NCBI RefSeq assembly: GCF_001998865.1
Contig: NZ_CP019607.1
Coordinates: 744,001 to 808,000 of the forward strand
Direction: 5' to 3'
DNA length: 64,000 nt
Source of the DNA: Tessaracoccus flavescens
GTDB lineage: Bacteria > Actinomycetota > Actinomycetes > Propionibacteriales > Propionibacteriaceae
Both the position numbers and the translations under genes were made by a program. How positions within the stretch are numbered: position 1 is the first letter of the stretch; every line of letters begins with the position of its first letter. Shown here piece after piece: positions 27,676 to 36,364 of this stretch. The notes below the pieces were generated by a model. That model did no database searches, was not told where the DNA came from, and worked only from the letters and a program-made list of their open reading frames with translations.

Positions 27676-28679
27676 AGCTTGGCCTTCCTGCGCTGTTCGC
27701 GGATCAGGTCTGCGCCAACCGCGATGATGATGAAGATGCCGACGAACAGGTTCGACAGCTGCGAGGGCCAGCCGAGCTGGGTCACGCCCGTGGCGACCGT
27801 CTGGACGAGCAGCGCACCGAGCACTGCGCCGAAGACCGAGCCGCGTCCGCCGACGACGGAGGTGCCGCCGATGACGGTGGCGGCGATGGTCATCAACTCG
27901 GTGCCGCGGCCGACGCTCTGGTCGAGCGTCGAGGTGCCGCCGGCGATGGTGATGCCCGCGGCAAGGCCGACGAGGATGCCCATGAGGACGTAGGCCATGA
28001 AGACCCTCCCCCGGACGTTGACGCCGGCCAAGGAGGCGGCGTTCTCGTCGTCGCCGATGGCGTAGAAGTGACGCCCACCCGGCCAGTGCCGGAGGTAGAA
28101 CCATGCGATGGCCACGAGCACGATCATGAGGATGAACGCGATGGGCACCCCGAGGACACGGCCCTCAGCACCTGGGCCGAGGATCGCGCGGCTCGCGGGG
28201 AGGCCGTTGACCGTCTGCGAGTTGAAGATCTTGAGACCGAGGAACTGGAACAGGTTCGCGGTGCCGAACGTGATGATGATCGCCGGTACGCGGCCGAAGC
28301 TGATCAACAACCCGTTGATCGCACCGAGTGCGGCACCCACGAGGATCGAGATGAGCAGGGCGAGCCAGAAGTTCATCCCGCCGACGGTGATCAGCTTGCC
28401 GATCGTGACGGAACACACCATGAGGATGGCGGCCACCGAGATGTCGATGCCGGCGGTGACCATGATGATGGTCATGCCGATGGCCATGATCCCGATCGGG
28501 GCAAGGCGCCACAGCAGCGACTGAACGCTGTAGGGCTCGAGGAAACCGGGTGTAGCGAACGACAGCACCAGCCAGAGTGCTGCGATCACGGCCATGAGGA
28601 TGTATTCCTGACCGGTAATCGCGGGTGGCAGCACGCGTTCGCGGCGCGTCCTGGTGGGCGCCATGGTGGCGGCGGTCAT
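27672..28679 (-). CDS. Sugar ABC transporter permease (RbsC/RhaP type) 1
   Basis: 335 residues with the same architecture as its neighbour: TAGIDISVAAILMVCSVTIG (family signature), GGRHFYAIGDDENAASLAGV (ATPase-coupling loop) and multiple membrane helices. Overlaps both the ATPase gene and the second permease by four bases, so translation is coupled throughout. Confidence 0.9.
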   Translation of the reverse strand: MTAATMAPTRTRRERVLPPAITGQEYILMAVIAALWLVLSFATPGFLEPYSVQSLLWRLAPIGIMAIGMTIIMVTAGIDISVAAILMVCSVTIGKLITVGGMNFWLALLISILVGAALGAINGLLISFGRVPAIIITFGTANLFQFLGLKIFNSQTVNGLPASRAILGPGAEGRVLGVPIAFILMIVLVAIAWFYLRHWPGGRHFYAIGDDENAASLAGVNVRGRVFMAYVLMGILVGLAAGITIAGGTSTLDQSVGRGTELMTIAATVIGGTSVVGGRGSVFGAVLGALLVQTVATGVTQLGWPSQLSNLFVGIFIIIAVGADLIREQRRKAKL

Positions 28680-30244
28680 GCGTCCTCTCCCTTCGCGAGT
28701 TGCATCTCGTCGCCCTCACTGAGCGCGCCCGAGGCTGCGGCCAGCACCTTGGCCTGGCTGACGCCCCGCTCGAACTCGGTGAACGTCGTTCCGTTGCGGA
28801 TGACGATGAGGCGATCCGCGATGCGGAGGGCCTCCATGAGGTCCGAGGTCGCGACCAGCACGGCGGCGCCGTCGTCGCAGACCTGGTCGATGAGCTTGTG
28901 GATCTCGTCCTTCGCGCCGATGTCGACGCCCTGCGAAGGTTCGGCGAGGACGAGGACGTCAGGCTTGTCGACGAGCTGGCGCGCGATGACGACCTTCTGT
29001 GCGTTACCACCAGAGAGCGCCGAGATCTTCTGGCGCTGGCTCGGGGTCTTGATGGCCAAGGCCTTGATCATGTCGTCGGCGACGACCTTCTCCTTGGTCT
29101 TGTCCATCACCACACCGAACTTGTGGAAGAGGTTCAGCGAGCCCACGGAGATGTTGAAGGCGATCGGCTGGAAGGAGAACATGCCCTCCTTCTTGCGGTT
29201 GGCAGGCAGCATCGCCAGACCCGCACGTTGCGCTTCGGATGCGGACTTGGGCGAGTAGGGCTTGCCCATCAGTTCCATGGACCCGGCGGTGACCGGCTGC
29301 TTGCCGTATGCAGCCGCGGCGATGTCGGCGACGCCGGAGCCGACGAGGCCGTACAGGACGACGACCTCGCCGCTGCGCACGTCGAGACTGACGTCGTGGA
29401 ACCGCTTGCCGGAAGCGAGACCCTTGAGCGACAGGCGCACTTCGCCGTTGGTGGGCTCGTGGCGGGAGGCCTCGGAGGCCTCGAACTCGCCTCCCACCAT
29501 GAGGTCGGCGAGGGAGGAGACGCTGAGGTCGTCGATGTCGAAGGTGCCCAGCGTCTCGCCGTCGCGCATGACCGTGACGACGTCGGCGATCTCGAAGAGC
29601 TCGTCCAGACGGTGGCTGATGTAGATGACCGACACGCCCTCGGCGGCGAGCCGCCGGACGGCCGTGAAGAGATTCTCGATCTCGGCGTCGGTAAGGATGG
29701 CCGACGGCTCGTCGAGGATGAGGATCTTCGCATCGTGCGACAGGGCCTTGGCGATGGAGACCTGCTGTTGCTCGGCGGCGGAGAGTTCCTCCACCTTGCG
29801 TGTGACGAAACTCTCGGGCAGACCGAACGCGGCGAGCAGATCGACCACGCGCTGCTTCTGGCCTGCCCAGTCGATGCGGGAACCGGAGGTCATCTCGCGG
29901 CCGAGGAAGATGTTCTCGCCCACGGCCAGCTGGCCGAAGAGTTGCGCCTCCTGGTACACGGCGGCGATGCCCTTGTCGAGGGCGTCGGAGGCCGACCTGA
30001 TCGAGACGGACTCGCCGTCCATCTCGAAGGTGCCGGTGTCGGGGAACTCCGCTCCGGCGATGATCTTGATCATGGTGGACTTGCCCGCGCCGTTCTCACC
30101 GACGACGGCGTGCACCTCACCGGGCATGAGGGTGAAGTCGGCATTCCGGATGGCGCGAACGCCTCCGTACCGTTTGCTGACCCCCTGCAGGGCGAAGCGC
30201 GGCGTGCCCTCCACCCTGCGGGGTGGGGGTAGTGCGACGGCCAT
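28676..30244 (-). CDS. Sugar ABC transporter ATPase with two nucleotide-binding domains
   Basis: 522 residues, RbsA/RhaT type. Domain 1 has Walker A GENGAGKSTM, signature LSAAEQQQVSIAKAL and Walker B ILILDEPSAIL. Domain 2 has a degenerate P-loop (YGLVGSGVADIA), signature LSGGNAQKVVIARQL and VLVLAEPSQGVD, the normal asymmetric arrangement of this family. Coupled to the permease genes downstream. Imports a monosaccharide delivered by the binding protein encoded just upstream. Confidence 0.92.
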   Translation of the reverse strand: MAVALPPPRRVEGTPRFALQGVSKRYGGVRAIRNADFTLMPGEVHAVVGENGAGKSTMIKIIAGAEFPDTGTFEMDGESVSIRSASDALDKGIAAVYQEAQLFGQLAVGENIFLGREMTSGSRIDWAGQKQRVVDLLAAFGLPESFVTRKVEELSAAEQQQVSIAKALSHDAKILILDEPSAILTDAEIENLFTAVRRLAAEGVSVIYISHRLDELFEIADVVTVMRDGETLGTFDIDDLSVSSLADLMVGGEFEASEASRHEPTNGEVRLSLKGLASGKRFHDVSLDVRSGEVVVLYGLVGSGVADIAAAAYGKQPVTAGSMELMGKPYSPKSASEAQRAGLAMLPANRKKEGMFSFQPIAFNISVGSLNLFHKFGVVMDKTKEKVVADDMIKALAIKTPSQRQKISALSGGNAQKVVIARQLVDKPDVLVLAEPSQGVDIGAKDEIHKLIDQVCDDGAAVLVATSDLMEALRIADRLIVIRNGTTFTEFERGVSQAKVLAAASGALSEGDEMQLAKGEDA

Positions 30245-30321
30245 CCGTAGCTCCTTGTCTGAGTGCCTTCACTGTGGGCGGCTGGGGGCACCGCTGTGCC
30301 CCCAGCCGTCGTGTCAGAGAA

Positions 30322-31398
30322 TCAGTAGTTGAACTGCCCCGCGTTGTCCTTGGTCAGGACCAGCGGCGGGCCGAGGATGAGTTCCTTAGTGTCGTCGCGG
30401 AACTCGACGTCCTTGATCTTGTCGCTGACCTGATTGGTGGCCTCAAACGCCTTGCCCTGGAATAACTGGGCGCCGGCCCATGCCGTCAGGTAGCCGAGGT
30501 TCTCGACATCCCAGAGGATTGAGCCGGAGGACGAGCCGTCCTCGAGGTACGGCAGCATCGCCTGCGGGGTACCCACACCAACGGTGAAGACCTGGCCGAT
30601 CTTGCCGGCGTCGCGCACGGCCTGGGCAACGCCCGGAGCCGACGTGGTGCACTGGCCGATGATGCCGTTGAGGTCAGGGTTGGCGTTCATCAAGTCGGTC
30701 GCCATCTGGGTGGCCTTGTTCTGGTCCTCGCCCGCGTAGACGGTGGGAAGCAGCTTGATGTCCGGGTACTTGCTGGCGAAGGTCTCTTCCTCGATCTTGA
30801 TCCAGGAGTTCAGGTTCTCCGCGGTCTCGCCACAGGAGACGATCACGGCCGTGCCCTTCTCACCCATGGCCTTGGCCAACGTGTCGGCCGTGTACTCGCC
30901 AATGGCCTGGCTGGTGGCCTGCTCTACGAAGACCTCACGCACGGAGTTCGGGGCGTCGGTGTCCGACGTGCCCACCTTGATGCCGGCGTCCTTGGCTTCC
31001 TGCAGGATCGGCGCAAGGGAGTCGGGATCGTTCGGGGCGACGATGAGGACGTCGACCTTCTTCTGGATCATCGAGCGCACGATGTCGGCCTGGGCGGCCG
31101 GGTCGGCAGTCGTCGGGCCCTGGTACATCCAGGTCAGGCCCTCGATCTCAGCCTCGGCGGCCTTGCCACCGGTGTTCATGGCCTCGAAGTATGGGATGCC
31201 CTGGATCTTCGGAACGAACGCGACGGTGAACTCGCCGCCCGCGGCCTCGCCACCGGTGGTGGCTTCAGCTGAGGTCGTCGTGTCGCCACCGGAAGGGGTG
31301 GTGGTCGTCGTCTCGGTGTTGCGGGTGGTGCAGGCAGCGGTGAAGAGCAGCGCGCCCACGGTGGCGGCTGTCAGGAAATTCTTGAGTACCTTTGACAT
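30322..31398 (-). CDS. Sugar-binding lipoprotein of the ABC importer (RhaS/LsrB-like)
   Basis: 358 residues. A lipoprotein signal (LTAATVGALLFTAACTT) is followed by a Thr/Gly-rich linker and a periplasmic-binding-protein type 1 fold (FTVAFVPKIQGIPYFEAMNT). Segments such as MYQGPTTADPAAQADIVRSM and VLIVAPNDPDSLAPIL match RhaS and LsrB style binders. RBS aaggag before the ATG. With a two-permease transporter, DeoR regulator and rhamnulokinase-like gene nearby, rhamnose or a similar deoxy-sugar/ketose is the best guess. Confidence 0.9.
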   Translation of the reverse strand: MSKVLKNFLTAATVGALLFTAACTTRNTETTTTTPSGGDTTTSAEATTGGEAAGGEFTVAFVPKIQGIPYFEAMNTGGKAAEAEIEGLTWMYQGPTTADPAAQADIVRSMIQKKVDVLIVAPNDPDSLAPILQEAKDAGIKVGTSDTDAPNSVREVFVEQATSQAIGEYTADTLAKAMGEKGTAVIVSCGETAENLNSWIKIEEETFASKYPDIKLLPTVYAGEDQNKATQMATDLMNANPDLNGIIGQCTTSAPGVAQAVRDAGKIGQVFTVGVGTPQAMLPYLEDGSSSGSILWDVENLGYLTAWAGAQLFQGKAFEATNQVSDKIKDVEFRDDTKELILGPPLVLTKDNAGQFNY

Positions 31399-31459
31399 GC
31401 TTCTCCTTTGAATCGAGTTGGTACTTCGGTGGTCGTGGGTGGTCGGTGGGATTCGAGGG

Positions 31460-32266
31460 TCACGGAGGCACACCACCTCCTCGGACCGGGCCGCCGGTGT
31501 CGACGCTCAGCCCCGCCGCGCGCCATGCCTCAGCTAAGGCCGGGCTGAGGCCGCGATCGGTGATGAGCCCGGTGACGCGGCTGGTCGGCAGCCACGGGTG
31601 GTACGCGTCGGCCGTGAACTTCGAGGAATCCAGCAAGGCGAAGTTGCGTCGGCTCGCGAGCGCCAACGTTCGTTTGGCCTCGGCTTCGGCGGAGGACACC
31701 TCCGAGAAGCCTTCGGCTGGGGACGCTCCCCGCGCGCTGAAAAAGAACAGGTCAACCTGTCCACCGAAGCAGGAACTCATCGGCGTCACCGCGCAAGCCC
31801 GCGAGGAGCGACGCATCGGCCCGCCGAGCAGGAACACGAATGCCGACGAGCTGTCCAGGAACAGCGTGGCTGTCGGAATCGAATAAGTGAGGACGAAGAG
31901 GTCACGCAGTTCAAGCAACTCGTGCGCGAGGTGGTGTGCGGTGGTGGAGGAATCGAGGGCGATCCGGTCGCCACTGTGGACGAGCCTGGCCGCGCGTCTG
32001 GCGATGTCTCGCTTCTGCTCGGCTTGATCCTGCAGCCGGAACGGGAAGGACCCTTCGTCCTTGAGGGAGGTGCGGGTCGCGCCACCGTGGACGCGGGTCA
32101 AGAGGCCACGCAACTCCAGTTCGGAGAGGTCTTTTCGGATGGTCACCGAGGACACACCAAATTGCGTCGCGAGGTCGCTCACGCTCGCGCGCCCCAGTCG
32201 CTCGAGCCACCGGTGAATGGCTTCACGGCGGCCAGCCTCATCAAGCTTCGTCACAACAATCCTCAT
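31460..32266 (-). CDS. DeoR-family sugar-responsive regulator
   Basis: 268 residues. The N-terminal winged HTH (HRWLERLGRASVSDLATQFG then VSSVTIRKDLSELELRGLL) and the C-terminal sugar-phosphate sensor (DSSTTAHHLAHEL, FLLGGPMRRSS, FALLDSSKF) are both complete. First gene of the operon with the ABC importer and epimerase, so it probably regulates itself and them in response to a phosphorylated sugar. A GTG at residue 5 is an alternative start. Long upstream region with repeated CGAAAG motifs. Confidence 0.9.
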   Translation of the reverse strand: MRIVVTKLDEAGRREAIHRWLERLGRASVSDLATQFGVSSVTIRKDLSELELRGLLTRVHGGATRTSLKDEGSFPFRLQDQAEQKRDIARRAARLVHSGDRIALDSSTTAHHLAHELLELRDLFVLTYSIPTATLFLDSSSAFVFLLGGPMRRSSRACAVTPMSSCFGGQVDLFFFSARGASPAEGFSEVSSAEAEAKRTLALASRRNFALLDSSKFTADAYHPWLPTSRVTGLITDRGLSPALAEAWRAAGLSVDTGGPVRGGGVPP

Positions 32267-32610
32267 TGACCGTCTGCAGTGCCCCTGTTGCGGCAGTGCT
32301 TGGCCCCGACTCTAGATCGCCGTTTCTTCCCCGTCCACAAAACAAACCAAGCGAAAGCACGTCGCTTTCGTTTCCCCACGGCGAGGCTCCCGACACGACC
32401 GGATGAACCATCGTCCCGTATCCAAAAGTCACAGTCATTCAGGGTTTTCGCTTCGACAACGATTGGCATCACGAATCGGTGACGAAAACGAAAGCAACCA
32501 CAAGGACGACCTCGGGACCCGCGCCCCGGTGACCAGGACGGGAGCATCCGGCCGCGGCCCGGAGCATGGCCTCGGAGGGCGGCGCACAACACGAACGCCG
32601 ACGAGCCTGA
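32267..32610 (-). promoter_or_regulatory. Control region of the DeoR/sugar operon with CGAAAGC repeats
   Basis: No gene in this 340-base stretch. It contains an inverted repeat CGAAAGC-acgtc-GCTTTCG (32352-32370), then TTTTCGC (32445-32451) and CGAAAACGAAAGC (32483-32495). DeoR-type repressors commonly bind repeats of TTTCG(T/C)TTTCG, so these are the likely sites. I cannot place -35 and -10 boxes with confidence. Confidence 0.5.
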
Positions 32611-32627
32611 TATGCTCGGGCGTCGTT

Positions 32628-32698
32628 GCGGATGTAGCTCAATGGTAGAGCCCTAGTCTTCCAAACTAGCTACGCGGGTTCGATTCCCGTCATCCGCT
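32628..32698 (+). tRNA. tRNA-Gly(TCC)
   Basis: 71 bases folding into a cloverleaf: acceptor gcggatg/catccgc, anticodon loop cttccaa with TCC, T arm gcgggttcgattcccgt. A CCA follows the discriminator base. A TATGCT -10 box lies at 32611-32616, twelve bases upstream. Confidence 0.96.
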
Positions 32699-32756
32699 CC
32701 ACACGTGCCTGGGCGCCGCGGCCCGGGCACTGCACGTCTCGCCGTAGTGTTGTCAA

Positions 32757-33564
32757 TGTACGGGAGCCGGCGTGATTTGACCAGGCGCATCGACGAAGTG
32801 CGCCGATCGGCGCGGGGAGCCGATGGGCGCGCCTGCACAGATGTCGGACGGCGGGCCCGAGCGCTGCGCCTTGGCGGTCACCGACACCGTCGGCGCGACG
32901 AGGGCGGCGGGTGACGGCGACGACAGGTTCACGATCCAGTCCATTTTCAGGGCGTTTGGGTACGCCACTGCAATCCAGTCACTTGGCGCGAAGAGGGTGA
33001 ATGAGTTCGACCGGGCAACCCAACAATCCGATGATCAGGGCCGGTGCCCTCGTGGTGCACAGCATCCCCCCGGCAGGAATGCCACCGCTCGCAACGATTT
33101 CATCCTCGGCCTCTCTTTGCGCCTCGTCGGCCGGCGTCTCGACGTCGACGAGGAGGTCCACGAGGCCGAGTTGGCGATGGTCCACCGCCACCTCGCGACC
33201 GCTCCTCCTCGGGGTCGAGAAAGACCTGCCCGACGAGACCCACGACGTCGTCGCCGGATACGCCCGCCAATGCGCGATCAGCGTGACGGCGACGGATCTG
33301 GCGATTATGGGCGCGACGCTGACCAACGGCGGTCGGCAGCCGCGCACCGGCGAGCAGATCTTCGACGCCGCCGTGCGCCAGTGCCTCGGCGTGATGGCCA
33401 CCTGTGGCATGTATGACGACCGGCGACTGGGTCTCCGCGGTCGGCGTCCCATCCAGGAGCGCGTCGCGTGCGGCATCCTCGCCGTGTCGCCCGGGCGGCT
33501 GGGCAGCGACGTGTGGTCGCCGTTCGATGAACACGGCATCAGCGTGCGGGACAGTCGCTGGTGA
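32757..33564 (+). pseudogene. Glutaminase (glsA-like) remnant with frameshifts
   Basis: Three pieces in different frames can be joined. They are RRIDEVRRSARGADGR, then AAGDGDDRFTIQSIFRAFGY and ATAIQSLG, then NPMIRAGALVV and, after another shift, YARQCAISVTATDLAIMGAT, LTNGGRQPRTGEQIF and VMATCGMYDD with GILAVSPGRLGSDVWSP. These match serine-dependent beta-lactamase-like glutaminases along most of their length, but IQSISK has become IQSIFR (catalytic Ser-x-x-Lys lost) and no frame is continuous. Dead gene between tRNA-Gly and the aldolase. Confidence 0.8.
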
Positions 33565-33686
33565 CTGTCCTGGCCGATCACCTGTGGCTCCACGTCCTGG
33601 GGCAGCCTCCACCCGAGTTGTATCGACCCTAGGAGCCGACCCTCTCCACCCCGCGCGCCTTGTAGCCTATGCTCTGGATGGAAGAG

Positions 33687-33698
33687 TGAAACGATTCA
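33687..33698. promoter_or_regulatory. LacI-type operator upstream of the aldolase gene
   Basis: TGAAACGATTCA. The exact reverse complement occurs at 36321-36332 upstream of the kinase gene. The site lies between a TATGCT box (33669-33674) and the translation start, well placed to block transcription. Confidence 0.7.
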
Positions 33699-33715
33699 TG
33701 AGTCAGGAAGTCACG

Positions 33716-34819
33716 ATGTCTGCACAGTTGCACGACGAACTCATCCGCCTCGCCAACGAGTTCGGATCAGACGAGGCCTACGCCCGTGCGGGGGGCGGGA
33801 ACGCCTCCGTCAAACACGGTGGGGTGCTCTACATCAAGCCCAGCGGCACGACGCTGGCCACCCTTCGCGACAACGACCTCGTGCCCCTGCGGATCCCCGT
33901 TCTCCTCGAGGCGCTGGTATCCGACGAGGAGGTCGACGGAGATCCAGTGATGGCGGCAGCCACCGCCGCCCGCGTAGGCGACCCGGGCGGCCGTCGGCCG
34001 AGCGTCGAGATCCTCTTCCACGCGCTGATCCCGGATTCCCTGGTGCTGCACCTCCACCCCTTGGTGGCCAATGCGCTCACGTGCCACGAAGACGGCCGGG
34101 CACTGGCCGAGCGGCTGCTGGGGAACGAGGCGATCTGGGTCGACTACACCGATCCGGGCGTGCCGCTGGCCAAGGAGATCCACCGGGAGCGGCAGGCCTT
34201 CGAGGCCCGCACAGGACACCCTGCCCCCGCGATCACGCTGATGGGCAACCACGGAATCATCGTCTCCGGCAACAACCGCGACGAGGTAGCGCAACGCATC
34301 ACCTGGCTCTCGGCCACCATCCAAGCGGCCATCGACGAGACCCCGGCCCCCGTGGTGCCGCAGCGCGCCGACGACGGAGCCAGCGTCGCGGAGGCGTTCC
34401 GGGTAGCCGCCGGGCGCGACGCCATCGCGTGGTCGAATGACGACGTCGTTCGGTCCGCGTCCAGCCTCAGCGCCGCCGCGGTCAGCCGGGGCCCCCTCAT
34501 CCCCGACCAGATCGTCTACGCCGGCTCCTTCCCAGTGATCCTGGAGGGGATCGACGACGTCGAGGCGGCCGTCGCGAGCTACGAGGCCGAGCACGGGCGT
34601 CAGCCCATCACTGCAGTGGCGCCGGGCCAGTGCGTCGCGTCGGTCGGCGACACCGACAAGGCCGCGACGATCGCGCTGGGCACGTTCCTCGACGCGTTGG
34701 TCGTCGGTCGCGACGCCGACAGGCTCGGCGGTTCGCGCGTCCTGAACGAACGCGAGCGTCACTTCATCGAGACCTGGGAAGCGGAGTCCTACCGCCAGCA
34801 GGTCTCGGCCGGGTCATGA
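33716..34819 (+). CDS. Class II aldolase family protein (rhamnulose-1-phosphate aldolase-like)
   Basis: 367 residues. The N-terminal motif ARAGGGNASVK and IKPSGTTLATL contact phosphate; zinc ligands are in VLHLHPLVANALT and MGNHGIIVSGNN. It corresponds to the aldolase half of the bifunctional RhaD-like aldolase/dehydrogenases, without the dehydrogenase. The start at 33716 has an aggaag RBS; an ATG at 33698 overlaps the operator. Convergent with the kinase gene, leaving three bases between stops. Likely splits a ketose 1-phosphate into dihydroxyacetone phosphate and an aldehyde. Confidence 0.85.
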   Translation: MSAQLHDELIRLANEFGSDEAYARAGGGNASVKHGGVLYIKPSGTTLATLRDNDLVPLRIPVLLEALVSDEEVDGDPVMAAATAARVGDPGGRRPSVEILFHALIPDSLVLHLHPLVANALTCHEDGRALAERLLGNEAIWVDYTDPGVPLAKEIHRERQAFEARTGHPAPAITLMGNHGIIVSGNNRDEVAQRITWLSATIQAAIDETPAPVVPQRADDGASVAEAFRVAAGRDAIAWSNDDVVRSASSLSAAAVSRGPLIPDQIVYAGSFPVILEGIDDVEAAVASYEAEHGRQPITAVAPGQCVASVGDTDKAATIALGTFLDALVVGRDADRLGGSRVLNERERHFIETWEAESYRQQVSAGS

Positions 34820-34822
34820 GGA

Positions 34823-36307
34823 TCAGCCCCACACTCGCCGTTCGGCCGCGTCCCAGCATCCGTCCGTCGGGCCGGGGGTGTAGTTGACCAGGTGCGACGA
34901 CGCCCGCACCACCTGGCGCAGTTCACTCAGGCCGCCATCGAGCAGGCCGACCGCACGAGCTTGGACCACGAGGTTGCCCAGAGCCGTCCCCTCCACGGGG
35001 CCGGCAACAACGGGCAGGCCAGTGGCATCTGCGGTGAGTTGGCACAGGAGCCGGTTCTGGATGCCGCCACCCAGCATGTGCACGACACCGACGTCGCGAC
35101 CGGCCACATCCGCCACCTGACGCACGGCCTGGCGATAGGCCAGAGCGAGCGAGTCGAAAACGCAGCGCGCCGTCTCAGCCTCGTTGCGGGGCGCCGGCTG
35201 CCCCGTGCGGGTGGCGCACTCGGCGATCCGCCCCGGCATGTCCCCCGGCGGGAAGAACGCTGCGTCGTTAATGTCGACGATGGTCCGCAGCGGCTCGGCG
35301 GCTGCAGCGGCCGCGACGAGATCGGCGACGGCGAGCTCATGGCCCGCGTTGCGCCACGTGGCCAGGCACTCGTTGAACACCCAAAGTCCCATGACGTTCT
35401 TGAGGAAGCGAACCGTTCCGTCCACGCCCAGTTCATTGGTGAGGTTCGCCTCTCTGGCGGCGGGCGTGAGCACCGGTTCCGGGAGTTCCAAGCCGACCAG
35501 CGACCACGTGCCGCAGGAGATGTACGCGAAGTCGTCGCGCTCGGCGGGAACTGCGACGATGGCCGACGCCGTGTCGTGGGTGCCGACCGCGACCAATTGC
35601 GTCGGCTCCCCCGCCGCGTTGTGCAAGTCCAGGTCCGGGGCGATGACGGGGCCGACGACCGTTCCTGGCTCGACCAGTTCCGGCAACAGATGCTCGATGG
35701 GGCGAGCGAACTGGCACCCCACGACGTCGAGCACCGTCGGCTGCCAGCGGCGAGTCACCGGGTCGAGCAGACCGGTGGTGGAGGCGTTGGTCACCTCGGC
35801 CACCGGACGGCCGGTGAGCCAGTAGCCCAGCAGGTCGGGCATGAGCAGGATGCGCTGCGCGATCTGAAGTCGCTCCTGAGATTCGACGGCGAGTTGGAAG
35901 ACCGTGTTGAAGGGCTGGATTTGGAGGCCGACGAGCTCGAACAGTTCCTCGACGGGCATCGCCTCGAAGAACTGCTCCGGGCGGGTGCGTGCGCACCGGT
36001 AGCTGGCCGGGTTGCCGATCAGTTCGCCGTTGGCGTCGAGCAGCCCATAGTCGACGGCCCAGGTGTCGATGCCGATGCTCTCGATCGGACCTAGGTCGCG
36101 GGCCGCGGTCCGCAGGCCCTCGAGAATCGAGCCCCACATGCCCAACACGCCCCAGTGCAGGCGATCCCCCTGGGGGGTTGGCAGGCGGTAAGGGCGATTG
36201 GGGAAGCGCACGGTCTCGCGCAGGTCGAAGCGACCGTCGGTCAGCACACCAGCGATGACCCGCCCGCTCGAGGCACCGAGGTCCACGGCCGCAAGGATCC
36301 GCGACAT
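34823..36307 (-). CDS. rhaB: Rhamnulokinase-like FGGY sugar kinase
   Basis: 494 residues. FGGY-family motifs: AAVDLGASSGRVIAG at the N-terminus (phosphate 1), GIDTWAVDYGLLD, TNASTTGLLDP, VGTHDTASAIVA and YISCGTWSLVGLE, then HMLGGGIQNRLLCQLTADAT. These are RhaB-specific forms. The ATG at 36307 has a gaggag RBS at the right distance; a GTG at 36310 is too close. Phosphorylates a 2-keto sugar such as L-rhamnulose. No rhamnose isomerase is in the window, so the imported sugar may already be a ketose. Confidence 0.88.
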   Translation of the reverse strand: MSRILAAVDLGASSGRVIAGVLTDGRFDLRETVRFPNRPYRLPTPQGDRLHWGVLGMWGSILEGLRTAARDLGPIESIGIDTWAVDYGLLDANGELIGNPASYRCARTRPEQFFEAMPVEELFELVGLQIQPFNTVFQLAVESQERLQIAQRILLMPDLLGYWLTGRPVAEVTNASTTGLLDPVTRRWQPTVLDVVGCQFARPIEHLLPELVEPGTVVGPVIAPDLDLHNAAGEPTQLVAVGTHDTASAIVAVPAERDDFAYISCGTWSLVGLELPEPVLTPAAREANLTNELGVDGTVRFLKNVMGLWVFNECLATWRNAGHELAVADLVAAAAAAEPLRTIVDINDAAFFPPGDMPGRIAECATRTGQPAPRNEAETARCVFDSLALAYRQAVRQVADVAGRDVGVVHMLGGGIQNRLLCQLTADATGLPVVAGPVEGTALGNLVVQARAVGLLDGGLSELRQVVRASSHLVNYTPGPTDGCWDAAERRVWG

Positions 36308-36320
36308 CACAACTCCTCAC

Positions 36321-36332
36321 TGAATCGTTTCA
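36321..36332. promoter_or_regulatory. LacI-type operator upstream of the kinase gene
   Basis: TGAATCGTTTCA, the reverse complement of the 33687-33698 site, fourteen bases upstream of the rhaB start and next to its RBS. A truncated lacI gene follows at once. Confidence 0.7.
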
Positions 36333-36364
36333 CGGAGCCTAGCATGCGCCCCCGGCGTGAATGG

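Noticed and set aside
28625..30232. A 535-codon open frame opposite the sugar ABC ATPase
   Set aside because: The minus strand has full Walker and signature motifs; the plus frame has none.
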